The notes under the pieces are model-generated. The model was not told the origin of the DNA. It saw only the letters and a program-made list of their open reading frames with translations, and did not search any database. A stretch of DNA of 64,000 nucleotides from Coturnix japonica (lineage: Eukaryota > Chordata > Aves > Galliformes > Phasianidae): assembly GCF_001577835.2 (NCBI RefSeq), contig NC_029532.1:248001-312000 (forward strand), in the 5' to 3' direction. Shown here one piece after another: positions 13,101 to 21,231 of the stretch; positions within the stretch are counted from its first letter, which is position 1, and the number at the start of each line of letters is the position of its first letter. The translations under genes were made by a program, and so were the position numbers.

Positions 13101-15832
13101 TTTGTTTTTCGTGCTCACCACGAGCTGCTGGCAGCCATCAGCTGACTTGCACCAAACCAGAATGTTTACGCTCGTATTTGATCCCTAAGAGCTGCTATAA
13201 CGCACTAGAAAAATGGGCCACTCAGAGACATCTAATGGCAGATTCAGGTGATGAGCATTAGGTTGTGTATCATCCAAAGGCTGCCTCCTGTTGTAACACA
13301 GCAGTTACTGCAGTCAGTTCAGAGGAGAGCAGCGGTGCCTGGAGGAACCACCAGCAGATGCCATGTCTGCAAAGGGCCCGTGCTGCAGTTCTGCTGGCAG
13401 CCATCGTGGTTGTTCTGCTCTCGCCCACTAAGAGGTATTGCTGTTTACTCCTTTACAAAGTTCCTCATTAAAAGGGTGATAAAGGCACGGATTAACTTAG
13501 TATTTATAAGCTGCCTTCATTTACAGGTACCAGAGCATCTCTGCAGAGACAGCAAACCATTTCCTACTGCCCTGCATGAGATCCTGTTTCCTGCTTACAG
13601 ATGGAGAGAAAAAACAAAGGTGGATTGTCTTCGTTTCTCTTTACGAACGCAGCAGGTCTGTGACAGAAGAACAAGACCCTGTTTGTCCTCTTTAGAACCT
13701 GAATCTCTTGAAATGCTCTCACAGATCAGCTTAGAGAGACATGTCCAAATCCAGAGTCCTTCACCAAACGCTGTATGAGATACTGAAGCAGTTTGTGGCA
13801 GGGGCCCAGCAGACCCTGCAGTGGTCAGGCTGCTCTTGGGCTGCAGCTTCAGGATCACTCCAGGATGACTCAGCTGGGAGCTCTTCTCCACAAGGGACAG
13901 CCTCACCTCCCCCAGGTTTCCTGCTGCCAGCACCATCACTCACAGTCACTGCTGGGCTGCACCAAGGAACAGGAAGCCTGCTTGCAATGGGGGTAGACTC
14001 TAGATCTGGATCTCTACAGGTCCCTTCCTACCCCTACAGCTCCATGAAACAGGCTTCAGTTCACAATAATGGACTGTAAAAGCTCGGAAACGTTTCTGTA
14101 GGACCACTCATAATAGCACCCTTTGGGTTACAGTTACGGGGAAAAGTTGTAAAGATCTGCGTTAAAGATGGCTACAAAACGCATCCCACCACCCTCTGTT
14201 CATTTTCCTGTATTTCCTAATGAAGGAGCACTGACAGCACTGGGATGTGCAGCTCTGCCCTTCCCTTAGCAACTGCTTATCGTGCCAACCTTTGCCAGCC
14301 TCCACTCAGCTCAGAACCCACCCCATTTACCCAGTGCCACGGCTAGGAGAATGCTTCAGAACTCTTTCATAACCCTGCCTGCATCTCCTACAACCGTTAT
14401 ATAACAGTGATACTGGGAAGAGTTACTATGGAGATTGGAAAGCTTCCCTTATGGCAGGACAGAAAGATGCAGCTTTATTCCTGATATAACAGCAATAATT
14501 AGAACACAGATCCTGACAAGGCAGTGCTCAAAGCAGAAAGCTTCTCCAAAGGCTTTTGCTAATGAGACAAAAACAACAAAGCTCACCCGTTTGCAATTTT
14601 GGTCCTGCTGTATTAATGCCAAGCAGGTACACATGCACACAGGTTGGGTGACGACGCAGTTAGTCACCACACAACAAGGGGCTGTCCCCTTCTGCTGCTG
14701 TGCCAGCAGGATGCAGCTGATCTGTACAGCACACTCACTGTCTGGAACACCAGCTCCCTTCTCTTACATAATTCACAAGCTGATAGAAGCTACCCGAGCT
14801 CACCCATGTAACACTGAAGCACATGGATGCGCTCTGCCCTGTGGGCACTGCTACAACTCTGCAGTGATGGACAGAATTCATGCAGATCTGCAGGTGTGGG
14901 TCTGGTGCAGTGCTGTGTGTCAGGGAGCTACAGCTGCAGCCTCGCCACTCATCTGTCACTAGAAACAACGTGCTGCTGCTCATATTTATGACTGCTTGCT
15001 AAGTTGCTAATTGTCTAAATTCAACGCTGTCAGCATATCTAATATCCGGTAAACTCACCAAATGCTCTCCCCAGCAAAGCTGCAAGCTCCTAAAATCTCT
15101 CAGCTCAGAAACACACTCAAGGGCGACAAGGCTAAAAAAAGAAAGCAAAAAAACCCCCTCAACCCAGCCCTGCCCTGCCAACCGCTGCCTTCACATCTCA
15201 CATTCAAATACACTCATTCTGTTCCCCCTCTGTGTGTGGGGCCCTAACAGCATTTCTGCTCTATTTTCAGCTGGGATGGTGTGATTACTGACCCCATCTC
15301 ACTATGGTTACTTGGAGCTGGATACACATACACATACTTGCAGTGCCTTCCTGAAATGTATTAGGAATAACCTTTATTGAGCCCCAGGGGGCAAAGCACA
15401 GCTCTGAGCCTCAATAGGGTAAGGCAAAAAGTATTCACTGCGAACAGACCAGCTGCATCAGGTACAGAGCCAGACAACCAGGATGGCACTGCCTGCCAAG
15501 GACACAGCAAGGCACACGGCGCTCAGCCCCGGCAGGACACAGCCCCTCACACACACCCACGGGATGTGGAATAAGGACCCGGTGCTGCGGGACCCACCTG
15601 CCCGGGGGGTTTATTCCCCCACACTTAAGCGACAACAATCCCCTACCAAACAACTGCCCGGTGCCGGCCCAGCACCTCCCGCACCGCGGCGATACCGGGA
15701 CTCACTGTTGTACTGGACTCCTTTGGCGAACCTCCTCTGCAGAGCCTGGTTCATGGACTGCAGCCCCGCGGGGATGTTCTTGTCCCGCCCCGCCTGCTCC
15801 GAGCCCACCAGCTTCTTCAGCGCCGAGAACAT
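998..15832 (-). CDS. RABL6: RABL6 (RAB-like GTPase 6), 5' part, coding exons 1-8
   Basis: RABL6 (also called PARF or C9orf86) is an atypical RAB-like GTPase linked to cell proliferation, acting in cytosol and nucleus. Eight exons joined in order (15832-15706, 12589-12455, 10153-10106, 7077-7025, 5487-5396, 4543-4403, 3336-3231, 1101-998) give 268 codons plus two bases in one frame, with GT/AG at every junction. From memory the protein matches human RABL6 almost residue for residue. Visible motifs are the P-loop GDRNTGKT in exon 2, the switch-I-like [12 protein letters not shown], the G3-like WDVVDKG, and NYRD where Ras proteins have NKxD. The latter is normal for this family and suggests atypical nucleotide binding. 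The start is the ATG at 15832, giving [11 protein letters not shown]. The long acidic/proline-rich C-terminal half (human about 730 aa in all) must lie left of position 1, so the gene is partial here. AMBP lies directly upstream in the same orientation. Confidence 0.96.
1922..1961. repeat. (AAAT)n-type simple repeat
   Basis: Interrupted AAAT/AAT repeat inside RABL6 intron 7. Confidence 0.85.
2860..2882. repeat. Poly(A) run
   Basis: Twenty-three consecutive A after a T-rich stretch. It could be the tail of an old retroposed sequence, but no body is recognisable. Confidence 0.8.
3231..3336 (-). CDS. RABL6: RABL6 coding exon 7 (end of GTPase domain)
   Basis: Acceptor GAGACAG, donor GTAAGAG. 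It encodes [19 protein letters not shown], then [21 protein letters not shown] sits where the G5 loop is expected. It ends in phase 0. Confidence 0.95.
3431..3900 (-). mobile_element. Decayed mariner (Galluhop-like) DNA transposon fragment, copy 1
   Basis: This stretch aligns by eye with 11749-12290 along most of its length. Shared landmarks are a 5' block running from CCAAAAGGAATGTCTCCC through ACAGATACAAAGAGCA to GATAGAGCAAA, and a later block ACGGAGGAATTCGACTCC. Read on the minus strand it contains HFSSGDS, resembling the helix-turn-helix region of mariner transposases. No complete transposase frame remains. It lies in RABL6 intron 6. Family assignment rests on memory of bird mariners and needs a repeat-library search. 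Confidence 0.6.
3901..4402 (-). other. Rest of RABL6 intron 6; nothing recognised
   Basis: Non-repetitive intronic sequence between the mariner fragment and exon 6. No motif or coding similarity stood out. Confidence 0.5.
4403..4543 (-). CDS. RABL6: RABL6 coding exon 6 (NYRD / G4 region)
   Basis: Acceptor GTGAAG, donor GTAACG. It reads [18 protein letters not shown], then [13 protein letters not shown] and [19 protein letters not shown] stands at the G4 position, where classical small GTPases carry NKxD. This fits RABL6's atypical G domain. Confidence 0.95.
4544..5395 (-). other. RABL6 intron 5; nothing recognised
   Basis: AT-leaning intronic sequence without recognised repeats or exons. 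Confidence 0.5.
5396..5487 (-). CDS. RABL6: RABL6 coding exon 5
   Basis: Acceptor TTTCCTCAG, donor GTAAG. It encodes [18 protein letters not shown] followed by [12 protein letters not shown] and two bases of Trp. This is the beta-strand core [10 protein letters not shown] of the G domain. It matches human RABL6. Confidence 0.96.
5488..7024 (-). other. RABL6 intron 4; nothing recognised
   Basis: Intronic sequence with only scattered short homopolymers. No coding similarity on either strand. Confidence 0.5.
7025..7077 (-). CDS. RABL6: RABL6 coding exon 4 (53-bp exon)
   Basis: Acceptor TTTTTAAG, donor GTGAGT. It encodes [17 protein letters not shown], a basic then acidic insert that follows the G3 motif in RABL6. 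The 53-bp length restores phase 0 for exon 5. Confidence 0.92.
7078..10105 (-). other. RABL6 intron 3; nothing recognised
   Basis: Three kilobases of AT-rich intron. The open frames are short and without recognisable domains. No repeat family was recognised by eye. Confidence 0.5.
10106..10153 (-). CDS. RABL6: RABL6 coding exon 3 (48-bp exon, G3 motif)
   Basis: A short exon between acceptor TTTTAG and donor GTAAG. It encodes [16 protein letters not shown], including the G3-like WDVVDKG. It was found only by matching the expected protein sequence and keeps phase with both neighbours. Confidence 0.93.
10154..12454 (-). other. RABL6 intron 2, carrying a mariner fragment
   Basis: Intron with a poly(T) run near 10,551 and the mariner copy at 11749-12290. 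Nothing else was recognised. Confidence 0.55.
11749..12290 (-). mobile_element. Decayed mariner (Galluhop-like) DNA transposon, copy 2
   Basis: It begins after a TA with AGTCACTCGGAAAGTAATGC, the style of a mariner terminal repeat. On the minus strand it reads a degraded frame with [18 protein letters not shown], then [13 protein letters not shown], then FSSG and [10 protein letters not shown]. This resembles the N-terminal helix-turn-helix of mariner transposases (the LHVE...VSTVRxW..F.SG pattern). The Trp expected after VSTVR and the catalytic DD(34)D part are missing, so it is dead. The far terminal repeat was not found. It lies in RABL6 intron 2 and is the longer of two related copies in this gene. 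Confidence 0.68.
12455..12589 (-). CDS. RABL6: RABL6 coding exon 2 (P-loop and switch I)
   Basis: Acceptor CTGCAG ends at 12590 and donor GTAAGG starts at 12454. The reading [19 protein letters not shown] carries the phosphate-binding loop. It ends at the switch-I-like segment TSIHWNYK. Phases (+2/+1) fit exons 1 and 3 exactly. Confidence 0.95.
12590..15705 (-). other. RABL6 intron 1
   Basis: First intron, ending in the CpG island. It holds a CR1 3' tail fragment near 14.0 kb. A plus-strand open frame of 175 codons at 14435-14962 has no recognisable domain and I do not treat it as a gene. Confidence 0.55.
13985..14050 (+). mobile_element. CR1 LINE 3'-end fragment
   Basis: The stretch around CTCTACAGGTCCCTTCCTAC, followed by CCCTACAGCTCCATGA, matches the typical bird CR1 3' tail (GGTCCCTTCCAACCCCTAC...). 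The 5' extent is uncertain and may reach some hundred bases upstream. Confidence 0.6.
15706..15832 (-). CDS. RABL6: RABL6 coding exon 1
   Basis: Encodes residues 1-42 plus the first base of codon 43. The peptide begins [19 protein letters not shown] and ends FAKGVQYN. The donor GTGAG follows at 15705. The ATG sits in the CpG island and the exon matches the human N-terminus. Confidence 0.95.
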
Positions 15833-16069
15833 GGTGCCGCTCCCGCCCTGCGCCGCCGCCGTCGGGAAAAGGGCCGCGGCCGCCGCGGGCTCAGGAGAAG
15901 CGCGGCCCAAAGGGGAACAGCAGCATCGGGCCGGGAGCTCAGGGCCGGGCCATGGGGGGACGAGCGGGCGCGGCGCTGAAGGGGCTCGGCCGGGCCCGCT
16001 GTGTGCCGGGCGGGGCGCTAACCGGGCATGGCCCGCGGCGGGCAGCTCCTGCGGGTGGCAGTGGTGCGG

Positions 16070-16220
16070 GCTCGGCTCGGCTCGGCTCGGCTCGGCTCGG
16101 TTCGGCTCAGCTCAGCTCAGCTCAGCTCGGCTCAGCTCAGCTCGGCTCGGCTCAGCTCAGCTCAGCTCAGCTCGGCTCAGCTCGGCTCGGCTCGGCTCGG
16201 CTCGGCTCAGCTCGGCTCAG
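16070..16220. repeat. Pentanucleotide array (CGGCT/CAGCT), about 30 units
   Basis: About 150 bp of tandem GCTCG/GCTCA pentamers. CGG-type and CAG-type units are interspersed, with one TTCGG variant near the start. In RABL6 sense it reads GAGCC/GAGCT repeats and lies between the YY1 site and the ATG, so it is probably transcribed as 5' UTR. It stays open in all three plus-strand frames (SARLG-type peptides), which creates long spurious open frames. Confidence 0.95.
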
Positions 16221-16260
16221 CCCCGCCGGACGCCGCTCAGGGCCGGACGCGCCGCTCCCG

Positions 16261-16280
16261 CCGCCATCTTGGCTCTTCCG
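16261..16280 (-). promoter_or_regulatory. RABL6: YY1 plus ETS-like promoter motif pair
   Basis: The minus strand reads CGGAAG followed by CCAAGATGGCGG. The second is the classical long YY1 motif AAGATGGCGGC; the first is an ETS core. The pair is typical of CpG-island promoters and its orientation agrees with RABL6 transcription. Confidence 0.7.
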
Positions 16281-16772
16281 CTTCGTCGCCAGAGACGGAG
16301 CGCGCGGCGCCGCTACGGGGAGCGGCAAGGTCCAAAAGACATCGGTGTGCGGAGCGGGGGGGGGCGCTCAGCGGTACGGGCCGTAGAGCGGCGGCACCAT
16401 CACGGCTCCTGCAGCCTCCAACACGGCGCCCTCCGTGACACCCCACGTACCCACAAGTTCCCTTCTGTGGCCCCCGAGCTCACGGCCCCGTTCTCGTGCA
16501 CTTGTTGGTGTAAATCTCAGTGTCCCCCCATCAGCTGCCCCAGCACGTGGGAGCCGCCGTCCATCCATGGGGATGGCAGAGCCCTGAGCTGCCCCATAGG
16601 GACAACGTGCGGGTCAGCAGGGCTGAGATGGGGGCAGGGGCTCAGGACAGAAGGGACCCTGCTGGGGAGGCCAACAGGGACTCAACAGCCCCTCCTGCCC
16701 CTCCCGGAGCCCCCTGCCCAGCTCCCGACAGCTACGGGATGGACACTGGGATCACTGGTCACCTCAGAAACG

Positions 16773-16778
16773 TTTATT
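16773..16778 (-). terminator. AMBP: AMBP poly(A) signal AATAAA
   Basis: Minus-strand AATAAA about 80 bp past the AMBP stop codon, so cleavage is expected near 16,755. The 3' UTR is short. The RABL6 promoter starts only about 0.5 kb further on. Confidence 0.85.
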
Positions 16779-16856
16779 GTTGGAGATATCTCCTGCATTG
16801 GCAGGAGCTCCTGTGCAGCCCCAGCTCCAGTGCTCAGTGCTCGTCCTTCATCCTCG

Positions 16857-16888
16857 TCAGTTCGACAGATGCAGAAACTCCTCATCCT
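16857..16888 (-). CDS. AMBP: AMBP exon 10 (C-terminal tail and stop)
   Basis: Acceptor CTTGCAG. It codes [10 protein letters not shown] then TGA, matching human GDEELLRFSN. Confidence 0.93.
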
Positions 16889-19800
16889 CTGCAAGCAGAA
16901 CGCTGTGCAGTGTGACAGACCCACAGGTGCCATCCTCACCCCTACTCACACCCCACAAACAGCTGATGGCTGATGCTTCCCGCTTTGACACCCCTGACAC
17001 CTCCACTGCTCCCTGCTGTGCTCTGCCCTGCTCACAGCCTTTTCCCCTGTTATAATGAGCATTGTGGAGTACAGTCCTGGCCTTGGGGCATCTGTGGCTT
17101 AAACAGTTCCCACGTATGATGCTGTTCATAGATGAATCTTTTTTCTCAACCCACCAGAGTCCCTGGCCCAGGATGGACCAATCCCAGTTGCAGGAAGACT
17201 CAGCACAGGGACACAGCCTCAAGCAGGATGGGATGCACAAGCAGTGCCTGACTGGTCCCCAATGCAGCAATAAGCCATACCTGCCTGTGGAGGAGCCCCA
17301 CAGTACTCCTTGCACTCCTTCTCTGAGTAGAACTTGTTCCCGTTGCCCTTGCAGCCTCCATAGCTGAACTTGATGCACTTGCCCTGCGCCGCATCAAAGG
17401 CCCAGCGTACCACTGGTTTCTGGCAGGGCCCCTGGGCAATGGGCAGCCTGCAGGCAGCTGTGGGGAAAGGAGACTGGAGGACTGGCAGAACTGGCATCCT
17501 GTGCTGCACACTCAGGGCTTGGGGCCAGCCTCGGTTCCCTCTGTGTCCCCTCACCCGGTGTGGCCCCATTCCCACTCACCCTCGGTGCGGCAGGCCTGCA
17601 GGCACTCCTTCTCTGAGTAGAAGTTGTTGCCGTTGCCCAGGCAGCCACCATAGAGGAAAGTCTCGCAGGCCATGGAGGAGGTGTTGTAGAAGAAGCGGGA
17701 GAGCATCCCGCTGCAGGGCCCCGGGTCCCGGTTCAGCCGGCACGCATCTGCAGGTGAGTGCAATACAGGTTGGACTGGGTGACGGGGGCAGGGACACCCA
17801 CTGCAGCCCCTCCACCAGGACCCACCTTCTTTGTTGCCAACGTATGAGGGCAGTGGGCCAGCAGCTGAACCCTCCTCGGGCGGCAGCACTGCTCTCCGTG
17901 TCCTCTGCTCCGGGAGGAAGCACAGAGCTGCCATCAGCCATGCCACCCCCCTGCAGACATCTGCCTGGGGTCAGCAGGCCATGCTCACTCCATGCCTCGT
18001 GCTGTTCCTAGCCTTGTATTCTTTCCAGGTGGGGGCTGGGATCACACATTTTGGATGAAGACACTCAAAATGCACCAGCCATGCCCTGTGCTGAGCTGAG
18101 CATGCTTCTCTCGTCCCACTGATACATGGTAGTGCATCCTCCAGATATTATGTCTGCCCTGAGCTGTGCTGTTTCTCTTATGAAGTCCCATCTCCTCTTT
18201 AAAATCTTTCTAAAAGAGACTGGAACACGCTGGGTGATAGCAGCCAGAGCATCAGCAGGGCAATTAGCTGCCTCCCCCCACCCACAGAGGGGGATCCTCA
18301 GCCCAGCTGGAGCACTCATGGACAGGCAAGGGGTAAGGAGACAACAGGCTCCCTGTGCAGGAATCTACCCCATGAAATCAGAACAGGAAAGAGACATTGC
18401 CTTCTACTTGGATGTGAGCCTTGGTGCTACCTGAAGCACTCAGGACTCTCATCCCCACAGCCTGTGTTCCATCCTAGCTGGCAAACTCCATCCCCAGCCT
18501 TGATCCATCTCAGGAGGTTCTAGCTCAGACACTCACCTCAGGGGCAGCAGCAGTCTCCTGTGGGATGCATTCACCTGGCCCAGATCGCAAGAGAGACAGT
18601 CAGAAACTTGAGAGTGGTGGCTTTACAAAGAAGTCCTCTCACCATGGCCCTACACTGTGCTCTCACGGGTCCTTCAGGAAGGGGCTCCCTCCTAACTGTT
18701 CTGTACCTCTCAGAAGTACTGCCCTAAAATCCCCATGCCCATCTGCATTAAGCATTTGCTGCCACTCCTTGTTGAACAAGGCACTCATCACATACAGGGA
18801 GCAGCTGTGGGTGTTCCTGCAATGTTCTGCTCCAGATACAGCCATGCTGGGGCACCTCAACCTGACAGCACAGAAAGGATCCCACCAAGTACCCCAGCTA
18901 TTGCAGAAAACTGGGTGCTAGTGGAATCCTGGCTGATCCTTAGCCTCATCCCTTTTCTACCCCTTCCCAACAAAGCCTTAATTTCTCCTCCCTCCATTCT
19001 GTCAGTCCCTTCTCCTCAGTCCTGTGTACCAAGAAGGAACAGCCTCAGCACACCATCACACTGTGGGCACAGGCAGCAGGAGAGGTGTGTGCCTCCCATA
19101 GATTACCTTTGTTGGCCAGGATGAAGATGGAATCTGCAGGGATGCCCATCTCCAGAGCCAGCTGCTGGAAAGCCTCGGTGAGCTCTTCCCGCAGCTCTGG
19201 GCTTCTCCCTGGGTAACAGCAAGGAAAGGGCTGTCAGCTGGTGTCTGCTGCTCCCAGATCTGAGTTTCTCCCACACAGATCATGTTCATCTCAAATAACA
19301 GTGTTCTCAGTGTTCATTGTGTGTTACGGCTCTAAGCTGAGCCATCAAACTCAACCTCATTTGATGCCAAAGACAAGTTGACTGAAGGCACCACCTCTGG
19401 AGCCAAAGAGCAGTGCTACTGAGCCCACCCCAGAGCTTGTTGCCCACAGTGCCACAGCAGACATACCATACAGCTTCAGTGTGGTGGTTGGGCCAAAATT
19501 ACTTGTCTTCTTCATCAGAATGACTGCGTATTCTTCATAGTTGGTGCGAAGCACGTAGGACTTGATAGACACATCCCACTCTGGGTGAGAAAGAGATACA
19601 AGGGAGATCATTCCTACCCTTAGGGAGGAACAGGGGTGGAGAAGGCAGCCTCAGAACAGGGGAGTGAAATCAGATTCAAGAAACTATCAGATCACTGGGA
19701 GGCAGCTACTGACCACGACCCTCTTTCACATCACCAACCAGCCAGGGTTGGGAGGGATCTGCTGGAATACCTCACAGTGCTGTACCTACACAGGCAGTTC

Positions 19801-21231
19801 TGGAGCAGCCCCCCTGAGACACAGTTTTTTTGGTTGAAAATGACCTGACCTATGGAGAGTCTTCCTTTTCCTTGAGCCCTGCTGCCCTGAGCCGCTCTCC
19901 CAGCCACCAGCTGTATCATCTGAGGTTCAGACCTGGTTCATACCCCCTGCAGCACAGTGGCTCTCAGGACACAGCAGGCCAGCAGCGAGCCCAACTTACT
20001 GGGGTTATAGTAGGTGTATTTGCCAGGGGTGTCGGTTTTCTGATACTCTCCTGAAACGCGTTTGCAGTCACCTTGCCTGGAGGGAGGAGGAAAACAATTG
20101 TCTGATTGAGATGAACTCTTTCATGTTTTTCGCATGAAAATCACATCTGGGGCACCAAAACTGGCCGTGCCATAGGATCCCTGAGATCCCTGAGCACCCA
20201 CAGCAATGCCCATACCGCAGCCTGGTGCTGATGGTACTGATCTGGTCAGTGTTGGGGCCGGGGCCCAGCACCAGTGTGCCCATGCTGAACTTCTCCTTGT
20301 AGTTCTTCATCCATTTGCAGGTGGTGCCAACAGCTACATCATACCACTTCCCATACATCTGTGGGGGAAAAAAAAGAGGCGTCTCCACCACGGGATCCCT
20401 CCACAGAGGCAGGGCATCCCATAGCTTTCTGCAGAGCTGACATCCTTGTGGCCAGGAGGTCAGTTGGTGAGCAGGGTGCCAGGGCCAGAGCTGCTGGAGG
20501 AAAGTGATCAGCACTCAGTAGGATTTCCAACTCCATGATCACCTTTCTCACATGGCTTCCCATGCTTCTGAGCTTGGATCTAAACAGCCTGAGGAGCAAG
20601 CTGGACTCTTGTTCCCATGGATGCTCACACTAGCAGAATATTGTCTCTTTCTCCTGCTCTCTGCCTTGGCTTCTTTTGGGGGTAAGCAGTCCTTTGGGAA
20701 CTGAGAGGGGTTTCCAAGCTCAGGGCAGTGTCCCTGTGTCCTCTGCCCACCAGGCAGGGTCTTGTACCTGCCGTGTGCCCCAGGAGAGCCCAGAGCCATG
20801 CTGCTGGGTGTGCAGAGCCAGGCAGGGTGCTGCCGGAGACCCACAGGCCCACTCCCAGGCAGGACGCACCCTGCACACATCCTGCATCTCCCCACAGCTT
20901 GGGCTGGGCTGATGAACAGACTGGGATTCTTTGCCCTGCCCCTGTGTTTGCTGGGGTGAGGCCATCCCAAAGGCTTGGTCCCTATGACTGGCATCAAGGG
21001 AGGCCTGCCCCACACAGCCCATTATGGGAAATATCATCTTCCTTTTTGGAGGGAAGTGAATTAAATCTTCCCCCCATCCCTTCTGCCCCCAAATGCCAGG
21101 AACCGCCAAGCCGCCATTACCCGCTCAGGCTCAAAGTTCTCCTGCACTTGGATGTCCTCATCCTGGTCCCCAACAGGCGTCCCACTGACCACAGCGAAGA
21201 GGAGGAGGGAAAGAAGACCCCAAAACATCAT
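16857..21231 (-). CDS. AMBP: AMBP, alpha-1-microglobulin/bikunin precursor (complete, 10 exons, 346 aa)
   Basis: AMBP encodes a secreted liver precursor that is cut into alpha-1-microglobulin (a lipocalin that scavenges haem and radicals) and bikunin (a two-Kunitz protease inhibitor, the light chain of inter-alpha-inhibitors). Ten exons joined in phase give 346 aa (human 352). Order: signal peptide [17 protein letters not shown]; lipocalin with GKW motif (residues 40-42), the reactive Cys51 in GTTCKW, and Cys89/Cys185 for the disulfide; furin-type RTRR at 196-199; Kunitz 1 (about 224-274) and Kunitz 2 (about 280-330), each ending NGNxFYSEKEC; C-terminus [10 protein letters not shown]. The start is the first of two tandem ATGs. 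Notable: bikunin's glycosaminoglycan site reads EEGSA, not EGSG, and predicted P1 residues are Ser234 and Gln290, not human Met and Arg. All ten exons match the human exon plan. Confidence 0.97.
17281..17457 (-). CDS. AMBP: AMBP exon 9 (Kunitz domain 2)
   Basis: Acceptor CCCCACAG, donor GTATGG. It codes [20 protein letters not shown] and ends [21 protein letters not shown]. All six cysteines are kept. The reactive loop reads GPC-Q-K-P, where human has GPC-R-A-F. Confidence 0.97.
17580..17747 (-). CDS. AMBP: AMBP exon 8 (Kunitz domain 1)
   Basis: Acceptor CCTGCAG, donor GTGAGT. It codes [20 protein letters not shown] and ends [18 protein letters not shown]. All six Kunitz cysteines are present. 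Predicted P1 is Ser (GPC-S-G), where human has Met. Confidence 0.97.
17826..17904 (-). CDS. AMBP: AMBP exon 7 (furin site and bikunin N-terminus)
   Basis: It reads [16 protein letters not shown], then [14 protein letters not shown] replaces human RVRR as the proprotein-convertase site. The Ser at the human chondroitin-sulfate position is followed by Ala, not Gly. The acceptor could be three bases further upstream (CAG/CAG ambiguity), adding one Gln. Donor GTGGGT. Confidence 0.9.
18537..18574 (-). CDS. AMBP: AMBP exon 6 (38-bp exon)
   Basis: Acceptor GGCCAG, donor GTGAGTG. It codes [13 protein letters not shown], matching human GECVPGEQEPEP, and carries the second disulfide Cys of alpha-1-microglobulin. 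Confidence 0.92.
19107..19208 (-). CDS. AMBP: AMBP exon 5
   Basis: Acceptor TTACCCAG, donor GTAATC. It reads [20 protein letters not shown], then [13 protein letters not shown]: the C-terminal helix of the lipocalin, matching human GIPEDSIFTMADR. Confidence 0.95.
19467..19580 (-). CDS. AMBP: AMBP exon 4
   Basis: Acceptor TCACCCAG, donor GTATGT. It reads [20 protein letters not shown], then [19 protein letters not shown], matching the human MESYVVHTNYDEYAIFL region of the lipocalin barrel. Confidence 0.95.
20000..20076 (-). CDS. AMBP: AMBP exon 3
   Basis: Acceptor CTCCAG, chosen over an AG five bases downstream because only this one keeps frame without a stop. It reads [20 protein letters not shown], matching human KGVCEETSGAYEKTDTDGKF, and includes the lipocalin disulfide Cys. 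Donor GTAAGT. Confidence 0.94.
20216..20358 (-). CDS. AMBP: AMBP exon 2 (lipocalin GxW motif and reactive Cys)
   Basis: Acceptor CCCACAG, donor GTATGG. It reads [19 protein letters not shown] and ends [11 protein letters not shown] is the first lipocalin conserved region. The Cys in GTTCKW corresponds to human Cys34, which binds haem and chromophore and gives reductase activity. Confidence 0.96.
21121..21231 (-). CDS. AMBP: AMBP exon 1 (signal peptide)
   Basis: Codes residues 1-37: hydrophobic signal [17 protein letters not shown], then [20 protein letters not shown]. The last part matches human DNIQVQENF. Donor GTAATGG. Confidence 0.94.

Larger units (their letters stand above)
15560..16480 (-). 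promoter_or_regulatory. RABL6: RABL6 CpG-island promoter
   Basis: GC- and CpG-rich block surrounding the RABL6 start codon. It includes an ETS-like site and a YY1 site at 16261-16280 in the RABL6 sense orientation, as is common just at or downstream of transcription starts of housekeeping genes. I infer initiation near 16,260-16,300, giving a 5' UTR of about 0.45 kb that would contain the pentanucleotide array. No TATA box is visible. Confidence 0.75.

Noticed and set aside
14435-14962. Plus-strand 175-codon open frame in RABL6 intron 1
   Set aside because: No domain, no promoter or splice context, and Cys/His-rich composition typical of chance frames.
15483-16973. Plus-strand open frame of 496 codons, and a 241-codon one in another frame
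   Set aside because: Both run through the pentanucleotide array (SARLG-type peptides) and antisense to RABL6 exon 1. Open because of GC content and repeat period; no domain.
19735-19765. Possible reverse CR1 start (GGTTGGGAGGGATCTGCTGG)
   Set aside because: Too short and without the neighbouring CR1 sequence to be called.
20069-20073. Alternative AMBP exon 3 acceptor five bases inside the chosen one
   Set aside because: Using it after exon 2 gives an immediate stop. The CTCCAG acceptor keeps frame and matches the human protein.
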